From Streptomyces cellulosae (GTDB lineage Bacteria > Actinomycetota > Actinomycetes > Streptomycetales > Streptomycetaceae), in assembly GCA_014655195.1 (NCBI GenBank), contig BNBH01000009.1, positions 78,430 to 142,429 on the forward strand: a stretch of 64,000 nt of DNA. Direction: 5' to 3'. A program made the position numbers and the translations under genes. Of this stretch, positions 28,138-37,742 are shown one piece after another; position 1 is the first letter of the stretch; each line of letters opens with the position of its first letter. The notes under the pieces were generated by a model that was given only the letters and a program-made list of their open reading frames with translations, ran no database searches and was not told the origin of the DNA.

Positions 28138-28908
28138 CTACTCCCAGCGGAAGAACGCACCGGCCGCGGCGAGCCCCGCGACCGCCCAGGCGGTGAGGAT
28201 CCCCAGGCCGGCCCAGGGCATCCCGGCGCCGTGCTGGAGCACGTCCCGCAGCCCCTCCGACAGCGCGGCGATCGGCAGCAGTCCGAGCACGTCCTGCGCG
28301 GCCTCCGGGAACTTGTCCAGCGGCACGACGACACCGCCGCCGACGAGCAGCAGCAGGAAGACCAGGTTGGCGGCGGCGAGCGTCGCCTCCGCCTTGAGCG
28401 TGCCGGCCATGAGGAGCCCCAGCCCGGAGAAGGCGGCCGTGCCCAGCGCCAGCAGGGCGATCACCGCGAGCGCGCTGCCCTGCGGGTCCCAGCCGAGCGT
28501 CAGCGCGATCACCGTCAGCAGGACCACCTGAAGCACCTCGGTGACCAGCACCGACAGCGTCTTGGCGGTCATCAGACCCCAGCGCGGCAGGGGAGAGGCG
28601 GCGAGCCGCTTCAGCACGCCGTAGCGGCGCTCGAAGCCGGTGGCGATGGCCTGCCCGGTGAACGCGGTCGACATCACGGCGAGCGCCAGGATGCCGGGCG
28701 CGAGGAAGTCCACCGCCGCGCCGTCGCCGGTGTCCACCACGTCCACGGTGCTGAACAGCACGAGGAGGAGCGTGGGGATGATCACGGTGAGCAGCAGCTG
28801 CTCGCCGTTGCGCAGCAGCATCTTCGTCTCGAGCACCGCCTGGGCGGCGATCATGCGCGCGAGCGGCGCCGCGCCCGGCTGCGGTGAGTAGGTCCCGGTG
28901 GCCGTCAC
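28138..28908 (-). CDS. ABC-2 type transporter permease
   Basis: A 256-residue permease with six helices and the ABC-2 features: an N-terminal ETKMLLRNGEQLLLTVIIPTLLLVLF segment, then FLAPGILALAVMSTAFTGQAIATGFERRYGVLKRL, and the LLLLVGGGVVVPLDKFP loop near 190. GTG at 28908 overlaps the ATPase stop by 4 nt. With the upstream ATPase it forms a two-gene drug, lipid or polymer exporter; the substrate is unknown. It lies 55 bp before ctaA on the same strand. Confidence 0.9.
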   Translation of the reverse strand: MTATGTYSPQPGAAPLARMIAAQAVLETKMLLRNGEQLLLTVIIPTLLLVLFSTVDVVDTGDGAAVDFLAPGILALAVMSTAFTGQAIATGFERRYGVLKRLAASPLPRWGLMTAKTLSVLVTEVLQVVLLTVIALTLGWDPQGSALAVIALLALGTAAFSGLGLLMAGTLKAEATLAAANLVFLLLLVGGGVVVPLDKFPEAAQDVLGLLPIAALSEGLRDVLQHGAGMPWAGLGILTAWAVAGLAAAGAFFRWE

Positions 28909-29828
28909 GAACGCAGCTCCTTGCCGGTCAGCTCGAGAAAGACGTCTTCGAGGGTGTGCCGTTCGACCGAGATCCGGTCCGGCAGGACACCGTGCTGCGC
29001 GCACCAGGACGTCACCGTGGCGAGCAGCTGCGGGTCGACCTTGCCGGTGACCCGGTACGAGCCCGGCGTCACCTCGGCGGCCGACGCGTCGGAGGGCAGC
29101 GCCTTCAGCAGGGACGCCACGTCAAGTCCGGGCCGCCCGGAGAAGCGCAGGGTGTTCTCGGCGCCGCCCCGGCACAGCTCCTCGGGGGAGCCCTGGGCGA
29201 CGACCCGGCCGGCGTCGATGATCGCCACGTCGTCGGCGAGCTGCTCGGCCTCGTCCATGTAGTGCGTGGTGAGGACGACGGAGACACCGTCGTCGCGCAG
29301 GTCCCGGACCAGGTCCCAGGTGGCGTGGCGGGCCTGCGGGTCGAGGCCCGCGGTCGGCTCGTCCAGGAACACCAGTTCAGGGCGGCCGACCACGGCCATC
29401 GCCAGCGCGAGCCGCTGCTGCTGCCCGCCCGACAGCCGCCGGTACGACGTACGGCCGCAGGAGCCGAGGCCCAGGCGCTCGATCAGCGCGTCCACGTCCA
29501 GCGGGCGCGCGTGCAGCTGCGCCACGTGGCGCAGCATCTCGTCCGCCCGCGCCCCCGCGTACACGCCGCCGGACTGGAGCATCACGCCGATGCGGGGCCG
29601 CAGCGCCGCCGACTCGCGGACCGGGTCGAGGCCCAGGACGCGCACCGTGCCGGAATCCGGCCGCCGGTACCCCTCGCAGATCTCGACCGTGGTCGTCTTG
29701 CCCGCTCCGTTGGGGCCGAGCACGGCGGTCACGCCCTGCCGGGCCGCCAGGTCGAGGCCGTCCACCGCGGTCTTCGTGCCGTACCGCTTCACCAGAACCT
29801 GCACCTGGACCACGGGCTCACTTCGCAT
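28905..29828 (-). CDS. ABC transporter ATP-binding protein (ABC-2 exporter, DrrA type)
   Basis: A 307-residue ATPase. Walker A is GPNGAGKTTT near 39-48, the signature is LSGGQQQRLALA, Walker B is LVFLDEPTAGLDP, and the switch His lies in VVLTTHYMDEAEQLAD. The C-terminal extension after 220 is the DrrA-type domain. The ATG at 29828 begins MRSEPVVQVQVLVKRYG. It is first in a two-gene unit with the permease and divergent from sufR. Confidence 0.93.
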   Translation of the reverse strand: MRSEPVVQVQVLVKRYGTKTAVDGLDLAARQGVTAVLGPNGAGKTTTVEICEGYRRPDSGTVRVLGLDPVRESAALRPRIGVMLQSGGVYAGARADEMLRHVAQLHARPLDVDALIERLGLGSCGRTSYRRLSGGQQQRLALAMAVVGRPELVFLDEPTAGLDPQARHATWDLVRDLRDDGVSVVLTTHYMDEAEQLADDVAIIDAGRVVAQGSPEELCRGGAENTLRFSGRPGLDVASLLKALPSDASAAEVTPGSYRVTGKVDPQLLATVTSWCAQHGVLPDRISVERHTLEDVFLELTGKELRS

Positions 29829-30033
29829 GGGTCATGAGTCTAGGGAGCCCGCGGGGGGTCCGGACCCGCGGGTGGGGGAGGCCGCCCGGACGGGAGAGGC
29901 GGCCCTGCGCGGGCTGCCCGGAATGTGCTCCGGATCGGTAAATGCGCCGGTCGGAGGGGGTGCGGGCGGTGTCGGCACGGTGTGCGCGATCAGCTCCCGT
30001 CCGATCGATCAAAGATCGTTTCCGCAGGTCAGA

Positions 30034-30047
30034 TTAGGTATACCTAA
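30034..30047. promoter_or_regulatory. Perfect 14-bp palindrome TTAGGTATACCTAA
   Basis: This fully symmetric AT-rich site stands out in the GC-rich gap between the ABC ATPase gene and sufR. The half-site TTAGG recalls DtxR/IdeR/DmdR iron boxes, but the spacing is 5 bp shorter than the 19-bp consensus. It lies 85 nt upstream of the sufR start and 206 nt upstream of the ABC gene, so either could be controlled. Confidence 0.55.
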
Positions 30048-30082
30048 GTGATGCAAGGCACTGTGGGCCGACGGGACGCGGC

Positions 30083-30119
30083 TTGCCCGGCTCCGAGGAA
30101 TTACGCAACAATGGCGTTG
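30083..30119 (+). promoter_or_regulatory. sufR promoter with CAAC-N6-GTTG SufR operator
   Basis: CAAC (30106-30109) and GTTG (30116-30119) are separated by 6 nt, the spacing I recall for the SufR operator described in Streptomyces avermitilis. The site overlaps the GTG start. TTGCCC at 30083 and AACAAT at 30107 are 18 nt apart and would place the start of transcription at the GTG itself. This suggests a leaderless, autoregulated transcript and explains the missing ribosome-binding site. Confidence 0.65.
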
Positions 30120-30832
30120 TGAAAAACGTTGGCGAGGCGTCCCACGAGGAGCTGGCAACCGGTGAGCGGTCCACCCGCAACCGCGTCGCCCGCTCCATCC
30201 TGGACCACGGCCCGTCGACCGTCGCCGAACTGGCCGGGCGGCTGAAGCTCACCCAGGCGGCCGTGCGCCGCCACCTCGACGCCCTGGCCGCGGACAACGT
30301 CGTGGAGGCCCGTGAGCGGCGCGTCTACGGCACGCGCTCGCGCGGACGTCCGGCCAAGGTGTTCGCCCTGACCGACTGCGGCCGGGACGCCTTCGACCAG
30401 TCCTACGACAAGCTCGCGGTGGACGCGCTGCGCTGGATCGGCGAGCGGGAGGGCGGCAGCGAGGCCGTCGCCGCGTTCGCCCGGGCCCGTATCGCCGCCC
30501 AGGCGGGCGCCTACCGCAAGGCCGTCGAGTCCGTACCCCCCGAGCAGCGCACCGAGGCCCTGGCCAAGGCGCTCAGCGCGGACGGGTACGCTGCGACCGC
30601 GCGCAGCGCACCGGTCGGCGAGCAGCTCTGCCAGCACCACTGCCCGGTCGCCCACGCCGCCGAACAGTTCCCGCAGCTCTGCGAGGCCGAGACGGAATTT
30701 TTCGCCGAGCTCCTCGGTACTCACGTACAGCGGCTGGCGACGATCGCGCACGGCGACGGCGTCTGCACGACGTTCATCCCCAAGATTTCCCACAACGCAT
30801 CTGCAAGCACGTCCGGGAGGAACCCCGCATGA
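30119..30832 (+). CDS. sufR: Fe-S cluster-sensing repressor SufR
   Basis: A 237-residue regulator. The N-terminal winged helix (about 15-85) contains [20 protein letters not shown] and a wing [13 protein letters not shown]; the C-terminal half carries the cluster ligands CQHHCPVAH and PQLCEAE (Cys-x3-Cys-x12-Cys). SufR holds an Fe-S cluster and represses the suf operon when clusters are sufficient. GTG at 30119 is preferred over an upstream TTG at 30083. The TGA overlaps the sufB ATG by 4 nt. Confidence 0.93.
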   Translation: MKNVGEASHEELATGERSTRNRVARSILDHGPSTVAELAGRLKLTQAAVRRHLDALAADNVVEARERRVYGTRSRGRPAKVFALTDCGRDAFDQSYDKLAVDALRWIGEREGGSEAVAAFARARIAAQAGAYRKAVESVPPEQRTEALAKALSADGYAATARSAPVGEQLCQHHCPVAHAAEQFPQLCEAETEFFAELLGTHVQRLATIAHGDGVCTTFIPKISHNASASTSGRNPA

Positions 30833-32250
30833 CTCTCCCCACGGAGACTGCCCACCCCGAGCTGGAGGGTCTGGGCACCTACGAATACGGCTGGGCCGAC
30901 CGTGACGAGGCCGGTGCGTCGGCGCGACGCGGCCTGAACGAGGACGTCGTCCGGGACATCTCCTCGAAGAAGGACGAGCCGGAGTGGATGACGAAGCTCC
31001 GCCTCAAGGGCCTGCGCCTGTTCGAGAAGAAGCCCATGCCGAACTGGGGCTCGGACCTCTCCGGCATCGACTTCGACAACATCAAGTACTTCGTGCGGTC
31101 GACGGAGAAGCAGGCGGAGTCCTGGGAGGACCTCCCCGAGGACATCAAGAACACCTACGACAAGCTGGGCATCCCCGAGGCCGAGAAGAAGCGCCTCGTC
31201 GCCGGTGTCGCCGCCCAGTACGAGTCGGAGGTCGTCTACCACCAGATCCGCGAGGACCTGGAGGAGCAGGGCGTCATCTTCCTCGACACCGACACCGCCC
31301 TGAAGGAGCACCCGGAGCTCTTCAAGGAGTACTTCGGCACGGTCATCCCCGCCGGTGACAACAAGTTCGCCGCGCTGAACACGGCCGTGTGGTCCGGCGG
31401 CTCCTTCATCTACGTGCCCCCGGGCGTGCACGTCGAGATCCCGCTCCAGGCCTACTTCCGGATCAACACCGAGAACATGGGCCAGTTCGAGCGGACCCTG
31501 ATCATCGTCGACGAGGGCGCCTACGTGCACTACGTCGAGGGCTGCACCGCGCCGATCTACAAGTCGGACTCGCTGCACTCCGCGGTCGTCGAGATCATCG
31601 TCAAGAAGAACGCCCGCTGCCGCTACACGACCATCCAGAACTGGTCGAACAACGTCTACAACCTGGTGACCAAGCGCGCCGTGGCCTACGAGGGCGCCAC
31701 CATGGAGTGGGTCGACGGCAACATCGGCTCCAAGGTGACGATGAAGTACCCGGCCGTCTACCTGATGGGCGAGCACGCCAAGGGCGAGACCCTGTCCATC
31801 GCCTTCGCGGGCGAGGGCCAGCACCAGGACGCCGGCGCCAAGATGGTCCACATGGCCCCGAACACGTCGTCGAACATCGTCTCCAAGTCGGTGGCGCGCG
31901 GCGGCGGCCGGACCTCCTACCGCGGTCTCATCGAGATCGGCGAGGGCGCCCCGGGCTCCAAGTCCAACGTGCTGTGCGACGCGCTGCTGGTGGACACCAT
32001 CTCCCGCTCGGACACCTACCCCTACGTGGACGTCCGCGAGGACGACGTGTCCATGGGCCACGAGGCGACCGTCTCCAAGGTCTCCGAGGACCAGCTCTTC
32101 TACCTGATGAGCCGCGGCCTCTCCGAGGACGAGGCGATGGCGATGATCGTGCGCGGCTTCGTCGAGCCGATCGCCAAGGAACTGCCGATGGAGTACGCGC
32201 TCGAGCTCAACCGGCTGATCGAGCTCCAGATGGAAGGCGCGGTCGGCTGA
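30829..32250 (+). CDS. sufB: Fe-S cluster assembly scaffold SufB
   Basis: A 473-residue scaffold of the SufBCD complex on which nascent Fe-S clusters are built. Typical blocks are [31 protein letters not shown] beta-helix entry, VEGCTAPIY with the conserved Cys, [16 protein letters not shown], and [21 protein letters not shown] near the C terminus. ATG at 30829 overlaps sufR and follows GGGAGG. It is the first structural gene of the suf operon. Confidence 0.97.
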   Translation: MTLPTETAHPELEGLGTYEYGWADRDEAGASARRGLNEDVVRDISSKKDEPEWMTKLRLKGLRLFEKKPMPNWGSDLSGIDFDNIKYFVRSTEKQAESWEDLPEDIKNTYDKLGIPEAEKKRLVAGVAAQYESEVVYHQIREDLEEQGVIFLDTDTALKEHPELFKEYFGTVIPAGDNKFAALNTAVWSGGSFIYVPPGVHVEIPLQAYFRINTENMGQFERTLIIVDEGAYVHYVEGCTAPIYKSDSLHSAVVEIIVKKNARCRYTTIQNWSNNVYNLVTKRAVAYEGATMEWVDGNIGSKVTMKYPAVYLMGEHAKGETLSIAFAGEGQHQDAGAKMVHMAPNTSSNIVSKSVARGGGRTSYRGLIEIGEGAPGSKSNVLCDALLVDTISRSDTYPYVDVREDDVSMGHEATVSKVSEDQLFYLMSRGLSEDEAMAMIVRGFVEPIAKELPMEYALELNRLIELQMEGAVG

Positions 32251-32310
32251 CCGCCGCCCCCGTCTCCCGTCAGGCCCCTTACGCAACGGAAAGCGAGCAC
32301 TACGACAGCC

Positions 32311-33495
32311 ATGGCTGAGGCTCAGAACATCCCGGTCGGTTCCACGACCGCCGGTTCGATCGCGGTCGCCGCCGAGTCGACCGTCGCCACGCGCATGAGC
32401 GCGCCCCCGTCCTTCGACGTGGCGGACTTCCCCGTCCCCCATGGCCGTGAGGAGGAGTGGCGGTTCACCCCGCTGGAGCGGCTGCGCGGGCTGCACGACG
32501 GCACCGCCGCCGCCACCGACGCGGGCGTCAAGGTCGCCGTCGAGGCGCCCGAGGGCGTCACCGTCGAGACCGTCGGCCGTGACGACGCCCGGCTCGGCCG
32601 CACCGGAGCCCCGGTGGACCGCGTCGCCGCCCAGGCGTACTCGGCCTTCACCCAGGCGTCGGTCGTGACCGTGCCGAAGGAGACCGTCCTCACCGAGCCG
32701 ATCCGCATCGCGGTGCACGGCGAGGGCGGCACCGCCTACGGCCATCAGGTGATCGAGCTCGGCGCCTTCGCCGAGGCCCTCGTGGTCATCGACCACACCG
32801 GCGACGCGGTGCTCGCCGCCAACGTCGAGTACGTCCTCGGCGACGGCGCCAAGCTCACCGTGGTGTCCGTCCAGGACTGGGACGACAAGGCCGTGCACGT
32901 CGCCCAGCACAACGCCCTCGTCGGCCGCGACGCCTCCTTCAAGTCGGTCGTCGTGACCTTCGGCGGCGACGTCGTCCGCCTGCACCCGCGCGTCACCTAC
33001 GCGGGCACCGGCGGCGAGGCCGAGCTGTTCGGCCTGTACTTCACGGACGCCGGCCAGCACCAGGAGCACCGCCTCCTGGTCGACCACAACGTCCCGCACT
33101 GCAAGTCCAACGTCGTCTACAAGGGCGCGCTGCAGGGCGACGACGCGCACGCCGTGTGGATCGGCGACGTGCTCATCGAGGCCAAGGCCGAGGGCACCGA
33201 CACCTACGAGATGAACCGCAACCTCGTCCTCACCGACGGCGCGCGGGTCGACTCCGTGCCGAACCTGGAGATCGAGACCGGCGAGATCGTCGGCGCCGGC
33301 CACGCCTCCGCGACCGGCCGCTTCGACGACGAGCAGCTCTTCTACCTGATGGCCCGCGGCATCGCCGAGAAGGACGCCCGCCGTCTGGTGGTCCGCGGCT
33401 TCTTCGCCGAGCTCGTCCAGCAGATCGGCGTCCCCGACATCGAGGAGCGCCTGATCGCCAAGATCGAGGAGGAGCTGGAGGCCGCGGTCGCATGA
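32311..33495 (+). CDS. sufD: Fe-S cluster assembly protein SufD
   Basis: A 394-residue paralogue of SufB that pairs with it in the SufBC2D complex. Signatures include HGREEEWRFTPLERL near 44-58, the central beta-helix with VTYAGTGGEAELFGLYF, and HASATGRFDDEQLFYLMARGI with its conserved His, matching SufD C termini. ATG at 32311 lies 60 nt after sufB. The stop overlaps the ATG of the Rieske protein gene by 4 nt, so the two are coupled. Confidence 0.96.
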   Translation: MAEAQNIPVGSTTAGSIAVAAESTVATRMSAPPSFDVADFPVPHGREEEWRFTPLERLRGLHDGTAAATDAGVKVAVEAPEGVTVETVGRDDARLGRTGAPVDRVAAQAYSAFTQASVVTVPKETVLTEPIRIAVHGEGGTAYGHQVIELGAFAEALVVIDHTGDAVLAANVEYVLGDGAKLTVVSVQDWDDKAVHVAQHNALVGRDASFKSVVVTFGGDVVRLHPRVTYAGTGGEAELFGLYFTDAGQHQEHRLLVDHNVPHCKSNVVYKGALQGDDAHAVWIGDVLIEAKAEGTDTYEMNRNLVLTDGARVDSVPNLEIETGEIVGAGHASATGRFDDEQLFYLMARGIAEKDARRLVVRGFFAELVQQIGVPDIEERLIAKIEEELEAAVA

Positions 33496-33809
33496 CCTTC
33501 GTACGCGTCTGTGGACTGGGCGAGCTGGAGGAGGACACCCCCAAGCGGGTGGAGCTCGACGGCACGCCGGTCTCCATCGTGCGCACCGAGGGCGAGGTGT
33601 TCGCGATCAACGACATCTGCTCGCACGCGAACGTGTCCCTCTCGGAGGGCGAGGTGGACGACTGCCACATCGAGTGCTGGCTGCACGGCTCGCGTTTCGA
33701 CCTCCGTTCCGGCAAGCCCGACGCCCTTCCGGCGACGCGCCCCGTCCCCGTATACCCCGTAAAGATCGAAGGGGACGACGTGCTCGTCTCCCTCACCCAG
33801 GAGTCCTGA
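33492..33809 (+). CDS. Rieske-type [2Fe-2S] ferredoxin of the suf operon
   Basis: A 105-residue non-heme Rieske protein. The cluster ligands appear as CSH in NDICSHANVSLSEG and CWLH in HIECWLHGSRFDL. Such small ferredoxins are a standard part of actinobacterial suf operons and probably donate electrons during cluster assembly; the exact step is not established. ATG at 33492 overlaps the sufD stop (ATGA), and sufC follows after 7 nt. Confidence 0.94.
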   Translation: MTFVRVCGLGELEEDTPKRVELDGTPVSIVRTEGEVFAINDICSHANVSLSEGEVDDCHIECWLHGSRFDLRSGKPDALPATRPVPVYPVKIEGDDVLVSLTQES

Positions 33810-33816
33810 GGCACCC

Positions 33817-34577
<761 letters not shown>

Positions 34578-34581
<4 letters not shown>

Positions 34582-35834
34582 CACAGCTGCCGGGCCTCCT
34601 CGACACCGAGGCGATCCGCAAGGACTTCCCCATCCTGGACCGTCAGGTCCACGACGGGCGCAAGCTCGTGTACCTGGACAACGCGGCGACCAGCCAGAAG
34701 CCGCGGCAGGTTCTGGACGCCCTCGGCGAGTACTACGAGCGCTACAACGCCAACGTCCACCGCGGTGTGCATGTGCTCGCCGAGGAGGCCACGGCGCTGT
34801 ACGAGGGTGCGCGCGACAAGGTCGCGGAGTTCGTCAACGCGCCCTCGCGCGACGAGGTGATCTTCACCAAGAACGCCTCCGAGTCGCTCAACCTCGTGGC
34901 CAACATGCTCGGCTGGGCCGACGAGCCCTACCGGGTGGACCACGAGACCGAGATCGTCATCACGGAGATGGAGCACCACTCCAACATCGTGCCGTGGCAG
35001 CTGCTCGCGCAGCGCACGGGCGCGAAGCTGAAGTGGTTCGGCCTCACCGACGACGGCCGGCTCGACCTGTCCAACATCGACGAGATCATCACCGAGAAGA
35101 CGAAGATCGTCTCCTTCGTGCTGGTCTCCAACATCCTGGGCACGGTCAACCCGGTCGAGGCCATCGTGCGCCGCGCCCAGGAGGTCGGCGCCCTCGTGTG
35201 CATCGACGCCTCCCAGGCCGCGCCGCACATGCCGCTGGACGTGCAGGCCCTGCAGGCCGACTTCGTGGCCTTCACCGGCCACAAGATGTGCGGCCCGACC
35301 GGCATCGGCGTCCTGTGGGGCCGCCAGGAGCTGCTGGAGGACCTGCCTCCGTTCCTCGGCGGCGGCGAGATGATCGAGACCGTGTCGATGAGCTCGTCGA
35401 CGTACGCGCCCGCCCCGCACAAGTTCGAGGCGGGCACCCCGCCGATCGCCCAGGCGGTCGGTCTCGGCGCGGCGATCGACTACCTGTCGGGCATCGGCAT
35501 GGACAAGATCCTCGCCCACGAGCACGCCATCACCGAGTACGCCGTCAAGCGGCTCCTCGAGGTGCCGGACCTGCGCATCATCGGTCCGGCCACCGCGGAG
35601 GACCGCGGCGCCGCGATCTCCTTCACCCTCGGGGACATCCACCCGCACGACGTGGGCCAGGTCCTCGACGAGCAGGGCATCGCGGTCCGGGTCGGACACC
35701 ACTGCGCCCGCCCCGTCTGCCTGCGGTACGGAATTCCTGCGACCACCCGTGCGTCGTTCTATCTGTACTCCACGCCGGCGGACATCGACGCGCTGGTCGA
35801 CGGTCTGGAGCACGTACGGAACTTCTTCGGATGA
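34578..35834 (+). CDS. sufS: Cysteine desulfurase SufS
   Basis: A 418-residue PLP enzyme releasing sulfur from L-cysteine for Fe-S assembly. The PLP Lys is Lys236 in FTGHKMCGPTGIG, the cofactor His pair is in EMEHHSNIVPW (about 131-140), and the catalytic Cys lies in VGHHCARPVC near 375. It is group II (SufS type), with the short active-site loop. GTG at 34578 overlaps the sufC stop by 4 nt; its sulfur acceptor SufU follows 11 nt later. Confidence 0.97.
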
Positions 35835-35845
35835 GGGGCTGAGGC

Positions 35846-36310
35846 GTGAAGCTGGACTCCATGTACCAGGACGTCATCCTGGACCACTACAAGAACCCGC
35901 ACGGCCGGGGTCTTCGGGATGGCGACGCCGAGGTGCACCACGTCAACCCGACGTGCGGCGACGAGATCACGCTGCGCGTGAAGTACGACGGCACGACCAT
36001 CAGCGACGTCAGCTACGAGGGACAGGGCTGTTCCATCAGCCAGGCGTCCGCGTCCGTGCTGAACGACCTGCTGGTGGGCAAGGATCTCGCCGAGGCGCGG
36101 AAGATCCAGGGCACGTTCCTGGAGCTGATGCAGTCCAAGGGGAAGATCGAGCCCGACGACGCGATGGAGGAGGTGCTGGAGGACGCGGTCGCGTTCGCCG
36201 GCGTCTCCAAGTACCCCGCGCGGGTCAAGTGCGCCCTCCTGAGCTGGATGGCGTGGAAGGACGCGACGGCCCAGGCGCTGGGCGCCGACGCCGAAAGGAC
36301 TACGGCATGA
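35846..36310 (+). CDS. sufU: Sulfur-relay protein SufU
   Basis: A 154-residue zinc-dependent sulfur acceptor that activates SufS. The ligands are Cys37 and Asp39 in NPTCGDEIT, Cys62 in GQGCSISQAS, and Cys129 in RVKCALLSW, as in Bacillus SufU rather than scaffold-type IscU. GTG start at 35846 follows GGGGCTGAGG. The stop overlaps the next gene's ATG by 4 nt. Confidence 0.95.
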   Translation: MKLDSMYQDVILDHYKNPHGRGLRDGDAEVHHVNPTCGDEITLRVKYDGTTISDVSYEGQGCSISQASASVLNDLLVGKDLAEARKIQGTFLELMQSKGKIEPDDAMEEVLEDAVAFAGVSKYPARVKCALLSWMAWKDATAQALGADAERTTA

Positions 36311-36639
36311 GCGAGACCGTGGAGATGAAGCCGGCCTCGGAGGAGGAGCTCCGCGAGGCCCTGATGGACGTCGTCGACCCCGAGCTGGGCATCGACGTCG
36401 TCAACCTCGGCCTCATCTACGGCATCCACATCGACGACTCCAACGTGGCGACCGTCGACATGACCCTGACCTCGGCGGCCTGCCCGCTGACCGACGTCAT
36501 CGAGGACCAGGCGAAGTCCGCCACGGACGGCCTGGTCAACGAGCTGCGGATCAACTGGGTCTGGATGCCGCCGTGGGGCCCGGACAAGATCACGGACGAC
36601 GGCCGTGAGCAGCTGCGGGCGCTGGGGTTCAACGTCTGA
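36307..36639 (+). CDS. sufT: SufT-like MIP18/DUF59 Fe-S assembly protein
   Basis: A 110-residue protein with the MIP18 (DUF59) core: LMDVVDPELGIDVVNLGLIY near 18-37, a VDMTLTSAACPLTD loop containing the conserved reactive Cys, and a C-terminal VWMPPWGPDKITDDGR, which is typical of this family. SufT-type proteins help mature Fe-S enzymes. It is the last gene of the suf operon, overlapping sufU by 4 nt, and is followed by a clear terminator. Confidence 0.92.
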   Translation: MSETVEMKPASEEELREALMDVVDPELGIDVVNLGLIYGIHIDDSNVATVDMTLTSAACPLTDVIEDQAKSATDGLVNELRINWVWMPPWGPDKITDDGREQLRALGFNV

Positions 36640-36660
36640 GCCCTCGCCGCACACGGCGTG

Positions 36661-36692
36661 ACGGCGACGTCCCCTTCGGGGGGCGTCGCCGT
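36661..36692 (+). terminator. suf operon terminator
   Basis: The 14-bp stem 36661-36674 with 36679-36692 contains one G-U pair and is closed by the stable tetraloop TTCG. It starts 21 nt after the sufT stop; a short T-rich stretch follows. Confidence 0.9.
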
Positions 36693-36738
36693 TCTCGTGC
36701 TTGTCGGCCGTTTCCGTGCTTCTCCTCAGACGCCGTTG

Positions 36739-36752
36739 TGTACGCTCGTACA
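36739..36752. promoter_or_regulatory. TetR-type operator overlapping the SMR gene promoter
   Basis: TGTACG-CT-CGTACA is a perfect inverted repeat ending 1 nt before the SMR start codon. TACGCT inside it (36741-36746) fits a -10 box placed for transcription to begin at the ATG, and no ribosome-binding site is visible. Binding of the adjacent TetR repressor here would block the promoter. Confidence 0.65.
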
Positions 36753-36753
36753 T

Positions 36754-37074
36754 ATGGGATACCTCCTGCTGGCCGGGGCCATCGCGGCCGAGGTGTGCGC
36801 CACCACCGCCATGAAGTACAGCGACGGCTTCAGCAGGCTCTGGCCCTCCCTGCTGACCGTGCTGGGCTACGTCGTCTCCTTCGCGCTCCTCGCGCAGACC
36901 CTGCGCACCGTGGCCGTCGGCACCGCCTACGCCATCTGGGCCGGCGTGGGCACGGCCGCCATCGCGACCATCGGGATCGTGTTCCTCGGTGAGGGGATGA
37001 CGGTCGCCAAGGCCGTCGGCATCGGGCTGATCATCGTCGGCGTGGTCGTGCTGAACCTGGGCGGTGCGCACTGA
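36754..37074 (+). CDS. Small multidrug resistance (SMR) efflux protein
   Basis: A 106-residue protein with four helices, the EmrE/QacE family. The proton/drug-coupling Glu13 lies in the first helix (AGAIAAEVCATTAMKYS), and the YAIWAGVGTA signature is in helix three. These dimers exchange protons for cationic drugs or guanidinium-like compounds. The transcript is probably leaderless. The stop overlaps the TetR start by 1 nt, so the pair forms an autoregulated unit. Confidence 0.93.
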   Translation: MGYLLLAGAIAAEVCATTAMKYSDGFSRLWPSLLTVLGYVVSFALLAQTLRTVAVGTAYAIWAGVGTAAIATIGIVFLGEGMTVAKAVGIGLIIVGVVVLNLGGAH

Positions 37075-37688
37075 TGGCGGCGCGCCGGTACGACCCCGAG
37101 CGGCGACAGCGGATCATCGACGCGGCGATCCGGGTGGTCGGCCGCAGCGGCATCGCGGGGCTCACCCACCGCACCGTCGCCCAGGAGGCGGACGTGCCGC
37201 TCGGCTCCACCACGTACCACTTCAAGACCCTCGACGAGCTGATGGTGGCCGCCCTGCGCCAGGCCAACGAGGGCTTCGCCAAGGTGATCGCCTCACGCGG
37301 CGGCCTGGAGGACCCGCGGACCGACCTGGCAGCCGAGCTGGCGGCGCTGATGGGGGAGTGGCTGGGCGGCGAGCGGACGGGCGTGGAGCTGGAGTACGAG
37401 CTGTACCTGGCCGCGTTGCGGCGCCCGGCCCTGCGCCCGGTCGCCGCCGAGTGGTGCGAGGAGGTCGCCGCGCCACTGTCCCGTCGTACGGATCCGGTGA
37501 CGGCGCGGGCCCTGGTCGCCCTGATGGACGGCATCTGCCTCCAGGTGCTGCTGACGGGCACGCCGTACGACGAGGCGTACGCGCGGGAGGTGCTGGGGCG
37601 GCTGCTGCCGGGGGACGGCGCTCCCGGGACGGACACCCGAGGCGGGTACCGGACGGCACACCGAGGCCGCTTGCGGACCGGTACCTGA
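37074..37688 (+). CDS. TetR-family transcriptional regulator
   Basis: A 204-residue regulator. The helix-turn-helix is RQRIIDAAIRVV...GLTHRTVAQEADVPLGSTTYHFKTLDEL (about 10-58). The C-terminal ligand domain resembles those of QacR-like efflux regulators; the last 25 residues are Gly/Arg-rich and unlikely to be folded. ATG at 37074 shares its A with the SMR stop codon. It most likely represses its own SMR-tetR operon through the palindrome at 36739-36752. Confidence 0.92.
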   Translation: MAARRYDPERRQRIIDAAIRVVGRSGIAGLTHRTVAQEADVPLGSTTYHFKTLDELMVAALRQANEGFAKVIASRGGLEDPRTDLAAELAALMGEWLGGERTGVELEYELYLAALRRPALRPVAAEWCEEVAAPLSRRTDPVTARALVALMDGICLQVLLTGTPYDEAYAREVLGRLLPGDGAPGTDTRGGYRTAHRGRLRTGT

Positions 37689-37730
37689 GATGCGGGCGGC
37701 ACCGGTTCGCGTCCGGCGCCACCTGCCGGT

Positions 37731-37736
37731 TAGGTT
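37731..37736 (+). promoter_or_regulatory. -10 element for leaderless dapD
   Basis: TAGGTT lies 6 nt before the dapD ATG, fits TANNNT, and would start transcription at the A of the start codon. No ribosome-binding site is present in this gap. The -35 region is weak. Confidence 0.5.
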
Positions 37737-37742
37737 GCCCTC

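Noticed and set aside
30034..30047. Canonical IdeR/DmdR iron box
   Set aside because: The half-sites match but the palindrome is 14 bp rather than 19, so it was reported only as an iron-box-like palindrome.
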